This document shows, piece after piece, positions 1 through 12,500 of a stretch of 64,000 bases of DNA (position 1 is the stretch's first letter; every line of letters starts with the position of its first letter). The translations under genes and the position numbers were made by a program. Origin of the DNA: Paraphysomonas bandaiensis (Eukaryota > Chrysophyceae); the NCBI GenBank assembly GCA_965644295.1, contig CBFFRP010000363.1:558001-622000 (forward strand), read 5' to 3'. Under the pieces are notes generated by a model, which searched no databases, was not told where the DNA came from, and saw only the letters and a list, made by a program, of their open reading frames with translations.

Positions 1-700
1 CTCGTACGCAGTTTCATCTCATTCGCAGTCTCGACAGTATGAAGTGAGTAGAAGGGATTTGATTGGCTGATTTGTTGGGACCGCATCACTTCACTTCATA
101 TTCACACACAGCAACTCCTCAAACATGCACTATGAATGGGTATATAAGACAGATACAGGCACCACTAGATGCTCTCTATGGTCGTGTTGCGGCGGGGATT
201 TATCTATGCTGTGTTCTACATACGACACAGCTGTATAGTGAGGGGAAATCGGACCATACTAAGCTACTATCTAACCACACCTACAACCACGAGCATACCT
301 ATGGAGGCGTAGCAGCATACCCATCACAAATGAAGGTGGCGGTAATGTGATGTGGTGTTATTTGTGCGGTATGGTTCATAGAGTTGATGCTTCCAGAGTA
401 CACTCCACAGATGCATGTCGAGAGTCGTACTGTATACATGCGTATACCACTGTATAGAAAATGAACGCTGTTCTAAAGTAACTGCCGTGTGTATATCAGT
501 ACACTACAACGTAGTACGTTCCTACAGCAGTGCTACGGGCTACAGAGCATCTGATGATACGCAATAATACTGCTATCAACGCACTGCCAATGCAGCAGTG
601 GGCCGGAGCATGCATAGAGTCCGGCATAAGCGACTGTGACAACAACAACTGAACACCTGCTCACTTTGCAGCTACATATTCGCTTATATCAACCTGTAAA
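1..700. other. Intergenic, upstream of prefoldin gene
   Basis: No convincing coding region is visible. The only long open frame (from 63) begins with TTG and shows no protein character. Between about 420 and 560 there is a cluster of GTAC, GTATAC and CTGTA words, the same composition seen before most gene starts in this window, so promoter sequence for the gene at 701 is likely here. Confidence 0.5.
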
Positions 701-1162
701 ATGACGTCAGATGAAGAACAGGAGGTAGGTGTTAGTGGTGTATTACTCTCGTCCTCAGAACGTGCATCAGGTGCGATGGGAAGACCAGGAAAAAATCAAC
801 GAGTTTGGTAAACTAAATAACAGACTGATTGAATTACGGGCAGATATTAAACAGATCAAAGAAGACATAGAAAAACTAGATGATGCATCATCTGAAGTGA
901 TGATGGCAGCTGAACCAGAATTTATGGTACTGATGGGGGAAGCTTTTGTCGAGTGTGACGAAGACTTTATCACTGATTACTGCGAGAAGAAAACAGAGGT
1001 ATCAGAAAAGAGCATATATATTCCGTTTAATGCGTTGTGAAGATGCTAAATACAAGATTAGAGAGCTTAAATGAGGAAGAATCCTCGATTTTGGCCAGAC
1101 AAAAGGAGTTGAAAACTGAACTCTACTCGCGATTCGGAAGTTCCATCAATTTGGAGACATAA
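701..1162 (+). CDS. PFDN4: Prefoldin subunit 4 (three exons)
   Basis: This is a subunit of the prefoldin hexamer, the cytosolic chaperone that hands unfolded actin and tubulin to the CCT chaperonin. Exons are 701-724, 759-998 and 1043-1162, with GT-AG introns of 34 and 44 bases, giving 127 residues, close to the usual beta-type prefoldin length. The protein starts MTSDEEQE. It has an N-terminal coiled-coil helix with the EDQEKINEF motif, a central beta-hairpin region around GEAFVEC, and a second helix ending in LYSRFGSSINLET, the typical PFDN4 C-terminus (FGxxINLE). The start is the only ATG that gives an intact N-terminal helix after splicing. Upstream lies a GTAC-rich stretch and the next gene is 1.8 kb away on the same strand. 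Identification is by remembered family sequence and is strong. Confidence 0.93.
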
Positions 1163-2931
1163 GTTGTTTTTTGTCCAATATGAATCTACCGCGCAGATTT
1201 CGTGTGATTTACACTCGAGTAACATAATTATCATAAGGCATCATAATGCTAGTAAATCGTTTTTGCTCTTAGATGTGTGAATAAGACTCGTAGTTATGAA
1301 ATCGAGGATATTGTAGACAAACGTAACAATAAAGCCTTCTAATGTTTACTTTGGTCTAAAGCAGAGCAAATACCTGGTCAAGGGGTTGAAAATCTAGTCA
1401 TTAAATGATTCATATTTTCAGTTTAGGTGCTTGTGGTATTCATAACCCTAACCCATTTTATGGATTTCTATATATCAGGTGATGACGTTATATTACGATA
1501 CCCCTTGGGTACATTTGCTATTGCCACTCCCGGTTGGAGTCAGTATCCTAAATAGTGATGTAAAGATTCTTCTCAAAAACGCATCGCCCTATACGTGTGG
1601 TATGATTTGTTATGCTGTATGATATGGTATACATTGTGCAATTGAAGAATGTTAGTATTGTGCAATACGTGAAACGAACTCATAGAAGAAAGAGTGAATA
1701 TAGTTAAGAAGGAAGTGGGGTTGAATAGACATTCTGTGTTTCTGCAATACATACTATATACTGTTGGCCCAATGACCAATATATTGCATTGTTAAAATAT
1801 AATCTTACATTTATTGCGAGATAATCAAATTAAGACTACATACACCTTAGCAATTTAGACTTTCCTCATACTCAATCTCTCATCCATCGTCAGTATCGTC
1901 GTCATCACCACGTTCTAACTTAATTGAAATATGTATAATGTATACATCTGGTCACAAATGTCGAATGGATTTCAGAAACAACATCATAAAGTGTAGCAGT
2001 ATTAGCTCAGATAAAAGTATTGCAAGTACAGACTGTATGACTCGTTCCCATGTGCTTAGATATATCAACTCTTCGTTTCTTGTTTTTCTGATATTGGGTA
2101 GGCATCAGAATTATATATAGCAATTATCCACAACACTATCAGATGTGTATACTCTTATATTTTTCATGCCCCATAGTAACTAAGTGTTCTACAATTTTCT
2201 CGCTGAACGCTGACGGCCCGCAAATGCCAATGTATTGGCACTCCTTCGTTCGAATATCACGCATGTCGATTGAATTATTTTCTCCGCATGGCCAATGTCA
2301 ACTTTATTGTCGACTTCATCATCAGTACTATGTCCTAACTTAAAACGCAAAGGCAAGCATTTGAGCAACTACACTGCTTTCGTTATCAATATTCTGTATC
2401 AGTGTCATAGAATTAAATACATGTTCTAATTGTCGTCTGTATCATATATAGTGCTATGTTTATGTTACTGCTTCAACCATGTGAGTTCACGATGTTGTGA
2501 TGATGGTGTCTGTTGTGTATGTCTAGATGTCGCTCGTTGTCTTTGATGTTCAGCATATCCGTATGGATATTCACCTCCTCTATTATTGGGGTAAAACGCA
2601 TGATATTATATTGACCTTTCTCCCGCTGTACACCGGTACACCAACACTCTTGCTGTACAAGGTACAAAGCGTATTGATGATGGGGTACACGGAAATCTAT
2701 ATCATCACACACAGTGGTGGTGGTGGTGGTGCTATGCGTATGCTGCACATACAGCTGTGTATACAGCAGGGGAGTGTATAGCACAAGTAGGAATTCCTAC
2801 TCTTATACCTTCCATGGTGTACGTACCATACCGTTTCCTGAGGCATGCGACATATATGCAGCAATAACACGAAGGAGCGCACAACTCGTGAACTACACAT
2901 ATAGTTAGGTGTTCCGCATCACAATTCTCTC
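1163..2931. other. Intergenic between prefoldin and lipase genes
   Basis: About 1.8 kb without a supportable gene. The short open frames here have no recognisable domain, poor composition and no fitting splice partners. An AATAAA-like word lies near 1328. A GTAC-rich patch with GT/GGT simple repeats lies at about 2630-2860, just before the lipase start, and may be promoter sequence. Confidence 0.5.
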
Positions 2932-3848
2932 ATGCTTGGACTGTTTCTCTCTCTTTCGCTCCCTCTAGCCATGGCGGGCTACGATTGGACCACTGGCAAC
3001 CTCTGTCTGTGGCACTCTGAGGCCGCCTACTGTGACCCCAGCAGGTGCAGTACACCACACACACACATTTGCTGTTGTAATCATATCTCGCAGCTATCTA
3101 ACTCGCACATGGAAGGGCGAGCTGTCTGGATTTACTCCTGTCTACTCCATCAACGACACCAAGCACGACACGCAGGGATATGTAGGTTACACCTCCAGTC
3201 AGGAGGCCATATATGTCTCCTTCAGAGGCTCCTCATCTATTCAGAATTGGGCTGATAACCTTGATGTGAGACTGACTACATATCCTAGCTGCAGCAAATG
3301 TGAGGTTCATGAGGGATTTTACCAAGCCGAACAGTCCTGCTTCCCTGGAGTGCTGGACCAGGTTCGGCAACTAAAGGAGAAGTTCCCATCATATACCGTC
3401 ATTGTCACTGGACACAGCCTTGGTTAGTTGCTATGTTATCATTGTGTGTACTACTATGGGATAAATTATGATCATCTATGTAGGAGCTGCGCTGGCTACT
3501 CTCACCGCTACTGATCTGGTAAATAGTGGTATCTCCCCGGTGCGCATGTTTAACTTCGGCTCTCCTCGTGTTGGCAATGACGAGCTATCTGTGTACCTGT
3601 CTGATACTGTTCCGGATCACTCCCGTGTGACACACCACAAGGACATGGTTGTACACATCCCCATGCATGAGCGATTCAGACACATTTCTCATGAATGGTA
3701 CCAGCCCGAGGACGATATAGAGCTTAATGAATGCTCTGGTTATGAGGACTCTACCTGCTCCTATCAGTGGCACAAAACCAATGTAGACGACCATCTTCTA
3801 TACTTGGGTGTTGTCATGGGAGGAGATGGATGTGGGGCCATCCTCTAA
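2932..3848 (+). CDS. Secreted class 3 (alpha/beta-hydrolase) lipase, three exons
   Basis: A predicted secreted triacylglycerol lipase of the fungal/plant class 3 family (Lipase_3). Exons 2932-3044, 3094-3422 and 3484-3848 give 268 residues. The N-terminus MLGLFLSLSLPLAMA is a signal peptide. The nucleophile elbow GHSLG is encoded across the second intron. The catalytic Asp is probably the one in HHKDMVVHIP and the His is in the C-terminal DDHLLYLG, the usual Ser-Asp-His order for this fold. The FRGSSSIQNW segment matches the oxyanion-hole region. Several Cys residues (CSKCEVHEG, CSGYEDSTCSYQWH) suggest disulfides in the mature protein. The length matches secreted class 3 lipases, which are usually 260-300 residues. 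Substrate preference cannot be read from the sequence. Confidence 0.92.
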
Positions 3849-5259
3849 GCTATTGATGTTGTTATTTCTCCGCCGTTTACAGTGCATTATATTCAGTATA
3901 AAAACACTATATTCACGGTTTAGGCATTACGTGGTGTATTGAAGTTATATGCCAAATCGACAATACTGATGCAACGTGTGTATTGGAAATCATCATCACA
4001 GTATTGTTGAAGTGCCCGTAGCTATAAAACCTGCTGGTATGTAAATCATGTGACAAGGATACCAAATTAAAAAGATAAGTTATATCCAGTTTAAAAACCT
4101 GGCATTGCACTAGACCATTCAGATTGGCGGACTAGCATTCCATTCACTTTGTAGTCGTATTCTTTTTGTAATTTTATGAGTGCAAACCGCTCTGCTACAC
4201 ACACACTATACACCGAATAATTGTGTGTGTCTGCAAGGTTAATAGCGTTTCAGTTAATTGTATCTCTAACTTGCTACGTGTAAGCTGCAACTTCTGCAAT
4301 ATATATATTTCAGTGGAGGCTATAGTAAATTATATATTCTCCTAAGATAAACTAGAAAACAACTTATCACATTAATTTAACTTTATGTTAGAATTGGACA
4401 TTTCAATGAAGTTGACTTTGCACTTTGCTCTACACTTTAACCTTAATCTTGCTATGTTGAACACAATGCACTTTCAAGTAAGAAATTAGAATTATTATTC
4501 TGAACACATCACTACATATTCGTGTAACATATGTTGAAACATCTGTTCTCAGCAACATTTGTTTATGATATGTTCATCAGTCAGTTCTATATCTTGTATA
4601 GTCACACATCAGTAACTGAATTTAATTCCTTTGTACCTATAATCACCTGTTACACCCATATGTTGATTTCACTATTGCACACTCTTAACTCACTTCAATT
4701 GCACAATATATATCACACATATTGCAGAACTCAACACTCCCACTCAATTGGATGTAGTTAACCATACTAAAATTCGTGAAGAACATTGCTATCGGATACG
4801 CAACCACCGAACCTCATAGGACACTGGTGGACGTATGACTCCGCTTGTGTAGCTAGCTCCTAGCTCCCACCATTCATGCACACCTAACTAGTTACGACGA
4901 GCTCTCTTTACCTTGGGTACCTCTGCGATAATTTGTTCAGTAGTCTTAAATTTTCCCCAAGATTTCGCTCCCTCTGTTCAATGAATATTGGACCACATAA
5001 AGCCTTGGTATATATATAGCCATCTGTTGTCGGCTGCTCACATGAATTAATTTCGCTGTATTAAACTGTTCGGGATCCACATGCTCTCTAATCATATGAT
5101 ACTTAAGCTCAATTAACGAGAACTATCGTCTCTAGACACTATATGTTAATACTTCAGCGGAAATAATAAATTAATTAACGGAGTGTTGTGTTTCCTGAGT
5201 TTAGTTATATTTACTAAAAAGGTTAACGATGTCAGTTTTTCAATATCCGAGCACAGCTA
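3849..5259. other. Intergenic, with a repeat copy inside
   Basis: There is no gene between the lipase stop and the 3' end of the glycerate kinase gene. The region is AT-rich and holds one copy of a dispersed repeat (listed separately at 4398-4740). The open frame at 4531-4761 falls inside that repeat and recurs only because the repeat recurs. Confidence 0.5.
4398..4740 (+). repeat. Dispersed repeat family A, copy 1
   Basis: Roughly 340 bases that recur at about 40155-40490 (same strand) and about 58670-59115 (opposite strand). Shared landmarks are the growth-like block CATCTGTTCTCAGCAACAT, the block TCACTTCAATTGCACAATA, and the end TTGCAGAACTCAAC. The copies differ by many substitutions and small indels, so this is an old family. 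No coding capacity is preserved. I see no terminal inverted repeat around this copy. Confidence 0.75.
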
Positions 5260-6702
5260 TTATAAGAATGTCGCTGCTAATGGAAGTCTATTTAGCCCAA
5301 CAGTGACCTGAAAATAAACATAACTCATACCAAACACCTTCGCGACAGATTCATACCTTCAGTACTGGTGCTGGAGCTGTGTACCCATCGCTCTGAATTA
5401 TATCTCGCCTCTCAGGTCCAGATGTCAGTAAATTCGGTAAGTACTGTCTATAGGCTGGCATAAATCGGTCTACAAAATCTCGAACCTAATGGATCAACGA
5501 TATAATAAGGTAAGGCTCAATAAATAACACATAACATCGTTGTTCTCAGTAAAAAACATTGCGCAGCACCTGGTCATCAGTCATTGAGTTAAGTCCCCTG
5601 TCTCTCATAGCTTCCTCTTGCTGCTGGCGCCACTGATAGACGTACTGAAGCTTCTCCGCCTCTATCACTAACCATGCATGAGGCAACATATGGAGGTCTC
5701 TATAACCGGACAAGTATCTGTTCACATCCTAATGCTAAAAGTAAAGAATATGGAAACGAAGTAGATATACATCACCTGTAGATGAGATGTATCATTTCCA
5801 GTGAGCTCACGATCGGCCAGGAAAGTGAAGCCCAACATCCACCCCTCAAGTAATACAATATCAACAGGCTCTGTATTATTATGTGTAAGCACATAGAAAT
5901 AATGAACACAACACTAGCATACCAGTGACAACAGGCCAAGTGTCAGGGGGCGCCCTATCCCCACGGCCCTGTCTTAGAGACTTGTCGTACCTGCTCACAT
6001 ATATACACAAGTTACACACAGTTTCAAACATTCCGATGCGAGGTATATCACACTCCATACATACCTTGGAAGAGGAACCGAAGCAGTACTATCGGGTCCT
6101 CGTTTCAAATTTAGCAGTGCATCCAAAGTCTGCATCGCAAGTGGAATGTCATGACTTCCAGCTAAACCACAAGTCTTAAGTGTTACTTATGTGTAAAAGA
6201 AACGAACTACATACCGTTGCCTCTGTACCGCAGCAGCGGATTGGTTGGATACTCTGCCGCTGTTGCTTCCTGCTTCTCCGCTGTCAAATAGAAGTCGTCC
6301 AGAGATAACACGGCCACCCTCTTGCCTATGATAGAAAATAGACTTTGTAAGTGCGACGTCAGTGTGGTCTTTCCGCAGCCCTGAATACAGAGGGAGTCGC
6401 CTGTTACAGCATCAACAATAAACACCCTGCTGTCTAACCTGCGGGGCGGATATGCCCACCACCAGAGGACGCTCCACAGGGCTGAGCTTCTCTTCCGCAT
6501 GTCGAATGTAGGTAAACACAGGCATATAGTAGTCGTGTACCCTCCTCTGAGTTATAGTGCTGTCACTCCCACGCTCACATGACAGCTGCTCACAGATACA
6601 GGCCGACACGCGGTCGTACTCCTCCTGCTGCAGCGTTATGCCACGACCACTCAATGCGCTCTGCAGTACACCTCTTGTCATTGAAGCAGGCATTCGTCTC
6701 AT
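5260..6702 (-). CDS. GLYK: D-glycerate 3-kinase, plant/fungal type (eight exons)
   Basis: The enzyme phosphorylates D-glycerate to 3-phosphoglycerate, the last step of photorespiration in plants and a glycerate-salvage step elsewhere. Exons from the 5' end: 6702-6439, 6380-6215, 6161-6065, 5990-5923, 5870-5776, 5728-5570, 5485-5357, 5307-5260, giving 341 residues in frame. The P-loop spans the first intron (GISAPQ then GCGKTT). Further motifs are LDDFYLT, NPLLRYRGNAGSHDI, RYDKSLRQGRGDRA, the LLEGWMLGF segment and FVDRFMPAYRQYLP. All are characteristic of GLYK. No transit peptide is evident at the chosen ATG. A small start uncertainty remains because an upstream exon cannot be excluded. If the last intron were retained, the protein would stop at 5351 after LKV. 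The gene is divergently paired with the GT92 gene. Confidence 0.93.
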
Positions 6703-7147
6703 GGATGTGAGTGAGGCTGTCAATCAACACTCTGATCCTTCGCTGGAAGAACCTCCTTACTGCAAGTACAAATACAGCAGTGCATCAGTACATCAGTACA
6801 TCAGTATATCAGTACATCAGTTTTTACAACAGTACAACTACTCCAGTTCGCTGTACCCCGCTGTACCACTGTACCACTCTGTACCTATACATAGCAGACT
6901 GCAGCAGTACATCACAATATTCCAAAAAAAGTGCACCCAAGCGCTCCAATAGAGTGGAGTGCAGTGGTTGTACTGGAGTATACCGTACTCTATAGTGCTG
7001 TACACAGGTACACGCTGTTGTATGATATGTGTGCAGTGTGCTATAGGCATTAGGCTGTTGGATAGAAGAGATAGAGGGCTGTACAGACAATCCCTTCGCC
7101 TCCTTGTGTCTCTTATCATTGAAAGAGTCAAAAGACCAGACTGCTCC
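6703..7147. promoter_or_regulatory. Divergent promoter region of GLYK and GT92 genes
   Basis: This 445-base spacer separates two head-to-head starts. It is dominated by short repeats of CAGTACAT, CTGTACC and GTATACCGTAC type (about 6775-7010). The same GTAC/GTATAC enrichment appears upstream of most genes in the window. The long minus-strand open frame at 6824-7435 overlaps this spacer and the GT92 coding exon, and looks like a shadow. Promoter function is inferred from position and recurrence only. Confidence 0.45.
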
Positions 7148-8752
7148 ATGCGGATGAGTGTGAGAGTGGTGATGATGATGGCGTGTATGAGTGTGATGTC
7201 CTCTCGAGAACCGCTCGCAGGCCCCCACACAGACAGAGACAGAAGCAGAGACTCTGAGCCGAATCCCATGAGTCAACAACTGCCTGATTGCCGTCAGTCG
7301 TATGAGAGGGTGGTAAAGAAGACCCCTAAGAGGGCTATGGCGTGTCCGATGTTTCGTGATGAGGAGGGCTTCCTCGCTGAGTGGATAGCATACCATCAGA
7401 TGCACGGCTTCGACCACATCATACTGTTTGATCACGGCAGCACAGACAACTACAGGGAGGAGGTCCAGCCGTGGATTGACTCAGGTGAGTGTGCTGGTTC
7501 ATCGTATGGTTGTGAGGCTTGATATTATGAAAAAGGGTTTGCAACTGTCATAACGAGTTCGAATTGGAGTTATGTACTTGGAGACACCCCTACCCCTGTA
7601 CCAGCTGGAGACGGGCGCAGACTCAGTGCATTCAAGAAAATGATGTATCTCAAAGTATGATCTCATAACCTTTCAGAGTATATATGTAGTCGTAATGCGT
7701 CGCGTCATCCCCTGTGGGTGTAGGTGAGGCTGGAGAACTATTGCAAAGCTGAGGCAGTCAGAATGGGGTATGACTTCTTTGTATCGCTTGATTTAGACGA
7801 GTACTTGGTGCCGCTTAGTAGTGATTTAACTGCAGTAGATGAACTCGAGAAATTCTTTACCTCCACTCAACGGAATATACTCCCCTTGAAAAAGTTCAAC
7901 TACCAGTCTACACCGCACTTACTAGAACCTGTAAATCTACTCACTATTGAAGCCTACCATGTATGTGTCTGTTGCTTCAAAATCGAAGTATATATTTCTC
8001 TATTTCTTTACCTAAATGATGTGTCTGAAGAATCGAATGAGCCGTCCAAATGCTATGACTTACTTCAAGTCGGTGTCAGACAAGGTGGCCTTCAATTTGA
8101 AAGGAGCTAATTTCACTGACAACACTCAAAAGTTTATTGCAGAGTAAGATCCATTTTGCTGCCTTTGTTTTGTGACTTGTCACAGGTGCTGTAATTTCCA
8201 TGGATGTCCACACAAACCACGGAACGGCTTCTGTGGCGCCAACGCTCAGGAGCTACACAAGATATTTCGGCGGGGTGGACCCTGGTACGAAGGTGTCGTT
8301 ATCAATCACTACGGGCGTAGCCTTGAAAAGTATGGGCTAAAGGCGAAGACGTGGGAAACAGCCACTGGAGAAGACGCTAAGGGGTATAATGTAGAGAACT
8401 TTTTGGACAGAAATGTGGGTAGGCATCTCGATAGGAGAGCGCTAAAGTACGGATGCCAGCTGCGAGAGATTCTGGCGACATATGGTGCGTACATGAAAAG
8501 GAAGTTCTTTACATTTCCGTCTGTTATATGTTGATTGTGTGTAACATGGAGATGCCAGGCTTTAGGCCATTTCTTAGACCCGGAGATAGGTGGATGAGGA
8601 ACGTAGAGTTTGGTCGTCCGATGGTTGACCCTCACAAGGGTAAACGGCTTGGTGTCCCCATAGAGCCTGGGTTTTCAGTGAAGCAAAACTTCAAGGATCA
8701 CTATTTCGGATACTACACTAGTTTACAGGAGTATAAGTTGTCAAAGTCATAG
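7148..8752 (+). CDS. GT92 (DUF23)-like glycosyltransferase, six exons
   Basis: A probable Golgi or secretory glycosyltransferase of the GT92/DUF23 type, a family that includes animal and plant galactosyltransferases. Exons 7148-7484, 7536-7654, 7724-7960, 8031-8143, 8186-8484 and 8559-8752 give 432 residues in frame. Residues after about 60 carry the GT-A start CPMFRDEEGFLAEWIAYHQM and FDHIILFDHGSTDNY. Exon 3 contains the metal-binding SLDLDEYLVP (DxD-type), preceded by ENYCKAEAVRMGYDFF. The later region has conserved Cys and His (CCNFHGCPH, VINHYGRS). The N-terminus from 7148 is Met-rich and hydrophobic (VRVVMMMACMSVM) and could be a signal anchor. In-frame ATGs further upstream exist but lack family support. 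The donor sugar is unknown. Confidence 0.85.
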
Positions 8753-9554
8753 TATATAAACTATTATTTTGTCTGATGGTTTTAATATTAGGAATATCTG
8801 TCAATTTTGTTGAAAAGAATAAATGATGTTTTCTGCCTGTGGGAAAATTCGATGGTGGAATTTCTTCTGTGGGTTACTAATATAACATAAAATATGTGTG
8901 TACGATATTTGGAATATGCACACGTGTTTTAACAATATGCGCCCCCCGCTAAATTATGCCGGTCATCACCATTACTGTGCTTGTCACTAACAAACCTTTT
9001 TGATGAAAAAATACTTTGGTTGTCTCTTTATAGAATGGTAGTGTAAAGAGTCGTTATGAGAAAATCCTGTAGTGCATTCAAGATCGAAGTTTTTCCTGTA
9101 TTACTGACAAAGTAAATTGTTATGGTATGATGGAAAATAGTGCGGGGATCAGAAGAGTATGTAATATATGTACTACTAATAATGAGAGTGGTATAGACAT
9201 GTGACGTAGTATGTCGTAATATAGAGTAATGAAAGAAGTAATGTGGACTACAAAATAACTGCTGAGTTTAGCATTCCAAATATCATGCTACTTTTGTGAT
9301 CTGTGCACACACAAACAAGTTTAATTAAGTTTCAATGCGCTTTTGAAAGTATACAAACACCATATCCAGCAAAAACTCGGCAAACGAAGTTTAAAAACAT
9401 TGAAGTCACACCTCGAGTACAATGCCAAATCGATTAATTTTAATTTCTTCGGTAATACAAACTATTAAAATCGACAGTACTTGTATACCGCTTCGCTGTT
9501 GCAACTCTCAAATCAGAATGACACAACAATGTCACTCACAAGTAAAAAATACAC
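8753..9554. other. Intergenic between convergent genes
   Basis: About 800 AT-rich bases lie between the 3' ends of the GT92 gene and the HFM1 gene. There is no supportable gene, repeat or RNA. AATAAA-like signals occur near 8818 (plus strand). The open frames starting near 9422 and 9481 overlap the end of the HFM1 coding region on the other strand and are treated as shadows. Confidence 0.5.
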
Positions 9555-12500
9555 TCACAAAAATCCTTTTTCGAACAAATCAACAACGATTTCCTCTTTA
9601 TCAACAGAGTCATACTGTGGCTGCGACTCCATATCATGCACAGCAGCAGCTTTGAGGGGGGTATTGGGCACGTTGCCGCTGATATATTTCAATGATGATG
9701 GCTGATGGTCTACCGGAATAGCACTGTTTTGAAATTGAGGATGCGAACAAGTAATACGACTTGACGCTGGCGTAGCTACTGGGGCACATGATAGGCTACT
9801 GCTGGCATGAGGAGATATGCCACAGTCGAGTTGACCCACGCATGGTGCTGTCGCAGCATGACTGAAAGACTGGCACTGCTGCATAGGGGCAGGGTAGTAC
9901 GACTGTGGAGGATACTGACTGTACAGCGTGTCGTAAACAGGCTGGCCAGGGAGTGCACTTGGTGGAGGATAAGAGTACGGTGAGGGGTATGCATAGCACA
10001 TTGACTCAAATATGCTTCCTGGGTGGCTCGGAAAGAAGCCAGGTGTGTGAGGGTGTGAAGTATCATGGGATAACATAGGGCCACTATGGTGTACAGAAGG
10101 CACCGGTTGTGATGAAACACGGTCTACATATCCAGTGGCCCCGCTGGTTGATCTTGATCTCAGCCTCACTATTGGTGCCTGTTCTAAATTCAACTCTGCA
10201 GCCTTGCTTCTCATCAAGTGAAGGGGACCTGTCGGTGCGCTGCTATATCTCGATTGTTGTGCAACAGGAACTTCTGGAGACACGGGGCGTGGGTCTTTAG
10301 TTGGGGGCGCGGGATACGATGACGCGTACGCCTCACAGCGATGGGCACCTGAGGAAAGGGCAGCTAAACGTCTAGGAGATGCTTTTTTGAATCGACCATT
10401 GGTAGAATCAGAAATAGTTTCATCGCCCCTATCTCTAAGTGGCTTGTACTCGAACATTCCAAAGTCACTTTTCTTGCTAGCCTTGTCAGTGGTTTGAGCA
10501 GGTGGACTCCTTCTGCGCCCACGCTTACGACTACTAGGCGTACTGGCCACGTTTGAAGAAAAATAGCTCTTCTCGAGCTGACTCTGCCTCGTAGTCCGCT
10601 TCTTGCCACTTTGCGTAGAAACGACTTCACTGGATGATGGATTTTCAAAACTCGTGGGCGTCGTAAAAGGTTCATTTGATTCAGTGGTTTGTAGTGGCTC
10701 GGATGTTTCACTATTTTCAGCAAAGGATGTGGAATAGTCCAGTCCAACCATGCTATCACATATCAAAGAAACCGTTGCGTTTTTGTCGCTCACGCCATCA
10801 TTACCAAGCGGAACAGTGAAAACTTGACTCTGCAATGATGACGTGAACTTTCTGTACAAAAACAATTTCCCTGTGCCCAACTCATAGCATATGAGGTGAA
10901 AAGTCATGGACTGGAAGTTTTGTTCTACCTCTTGCCTCTGTACAGCCGACATATGGTGTTGTTTATCTTTTAAACTTTGTACTTTAATTGCAAGACATGT
11001 ACTATCCTCTCTACCAGATAGTGAAATATCAGCCGTCACTTTTGAGAGACGAAGCATCTTCCCGAATTGTATAACCTTTTGTGCGTCGCCAGTGGAACAG
11101 CGCAACTCTCTCTGAAGTTCTCGTGCAGTCAACTTCAGTACATCGTTAACGGATGCTAGTCCTGCTTCCACAAACCTTGGTACAATAGCTGGGGCAATAC
11201 CACTGCAAAGTTCAAATAAACTTCTGTCATCTCTCACACTTTCCCACATTTGAAGGTTTAGAGCGCGCTTCAAAAAAACAGAAGATTCCAAAAGTTTGCC
11301 TTTATTTCGCTCTATTGCGTTGTCCTGTAGTGCCGATAACACACGTAGAAACTGCTCCACTAGTTCAGACTGCTCCACCCGGAGTGAAAAATCATTTATA
11401 TGTATCTTATCAACGGCAGTCAAAAGCAGGACATACGCCTTATGCCTTGGCTCTTGCACACGAATCTTCAATGGATATCTCACTCCCCGCATCATATCAT
11501 TGAGAGTTTTCTTTTCATTGCGTCTTACAGGCTTTGACATCTCGCTACATCCACACACTTCTACCACAATCTGATCAATCAATATTAGATCAAATAAATA
11601 AGTGTGTAAAGATTGTCGTAATCAATATTACGTACTAGTTATATAAAAGATACAACACACACTGAGGTGTAGCGACATATCGTAGAGTCGCGTACATTAT
11701 GCATGGTACACGCCGGGTCAAGGTGCATAATTACGCGCATAGTAGAAAGTCTAATCATACTCCGAGTCATGTGATGAGCTTCGGGAAGGGCAAGCACGGT
11801 GTAATCCTGCTGATTAAATTCAACGACTCCGGCAGCCGCCATATCCTCCATCGCACTGAAACACAGTAACATATATAATTTACACTGAATGTGTATTGCA
11901 AGCAATACGATATACATTGTGTCCTTTAATATAAATTACCGAATACAAGTTTGCATGAGCTCATCATCAATCTGGTGTTGGTCTGTGGAAGAATATCCGT
12001 AGCGCTTGGGGTGTGCGTGAACACTATTACACAAGTCTCAATGGATAAGTGAAATAATAACAACATGGTGACCGTATGTAGAAAAACGTATTGCGCAGCC
12101 AAGATATGGCATCACTCGCATCTTGAACAACTGTCTGAGTGATCTCTGCACACAAAGCTGAACATGAAGTTAGACCACTCCAGGTAAATATAAAACAGTA
12201 TTCTATACTAGAACAGCACATGTCTTGTGTCAACAATCATAGCATGCATAATATTATGACCCGCAAACAAACCCAGAAGGAGAGAGCATAATATTACATC
12301 TTTCATAACACGGAATGAAATATACCTTCCACGAATATGCTTTTCAAGGTGGACTCAATAACGTCTAGGGTAAGATCAGAGTAGAATTCTTTGTCCTGGT
12401 TAGATGTCATGATGACAGCCACTCCCTCGGTGTCGAACCCAGGTCTGCCCGCCCGACCAGTCATTTGCAAAAGCATGCTCTTCGACATTTTTTCGTATCC

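Noticed and set aside
63-350. 95-codon open frame at the window start
   Set aside because: Begins with TTG, has no domain, and sits in what looks like promoter-type sequence.
6824-7435. 203-codon minus-strand open frame
   Set aside because: It runs antisense through the first GT92 exon and the GTAC-rich spacer. It has His-rich low complexity and no motif, while the plus strand carries a clear GT92 sequence.
10364-10759. Second gene on the minus strand within the HFM1 last exon
   Set aside because: It is a shifted frame of the disordered HFM1 tail. Codon usage and continuity favour the 672-codon frame.
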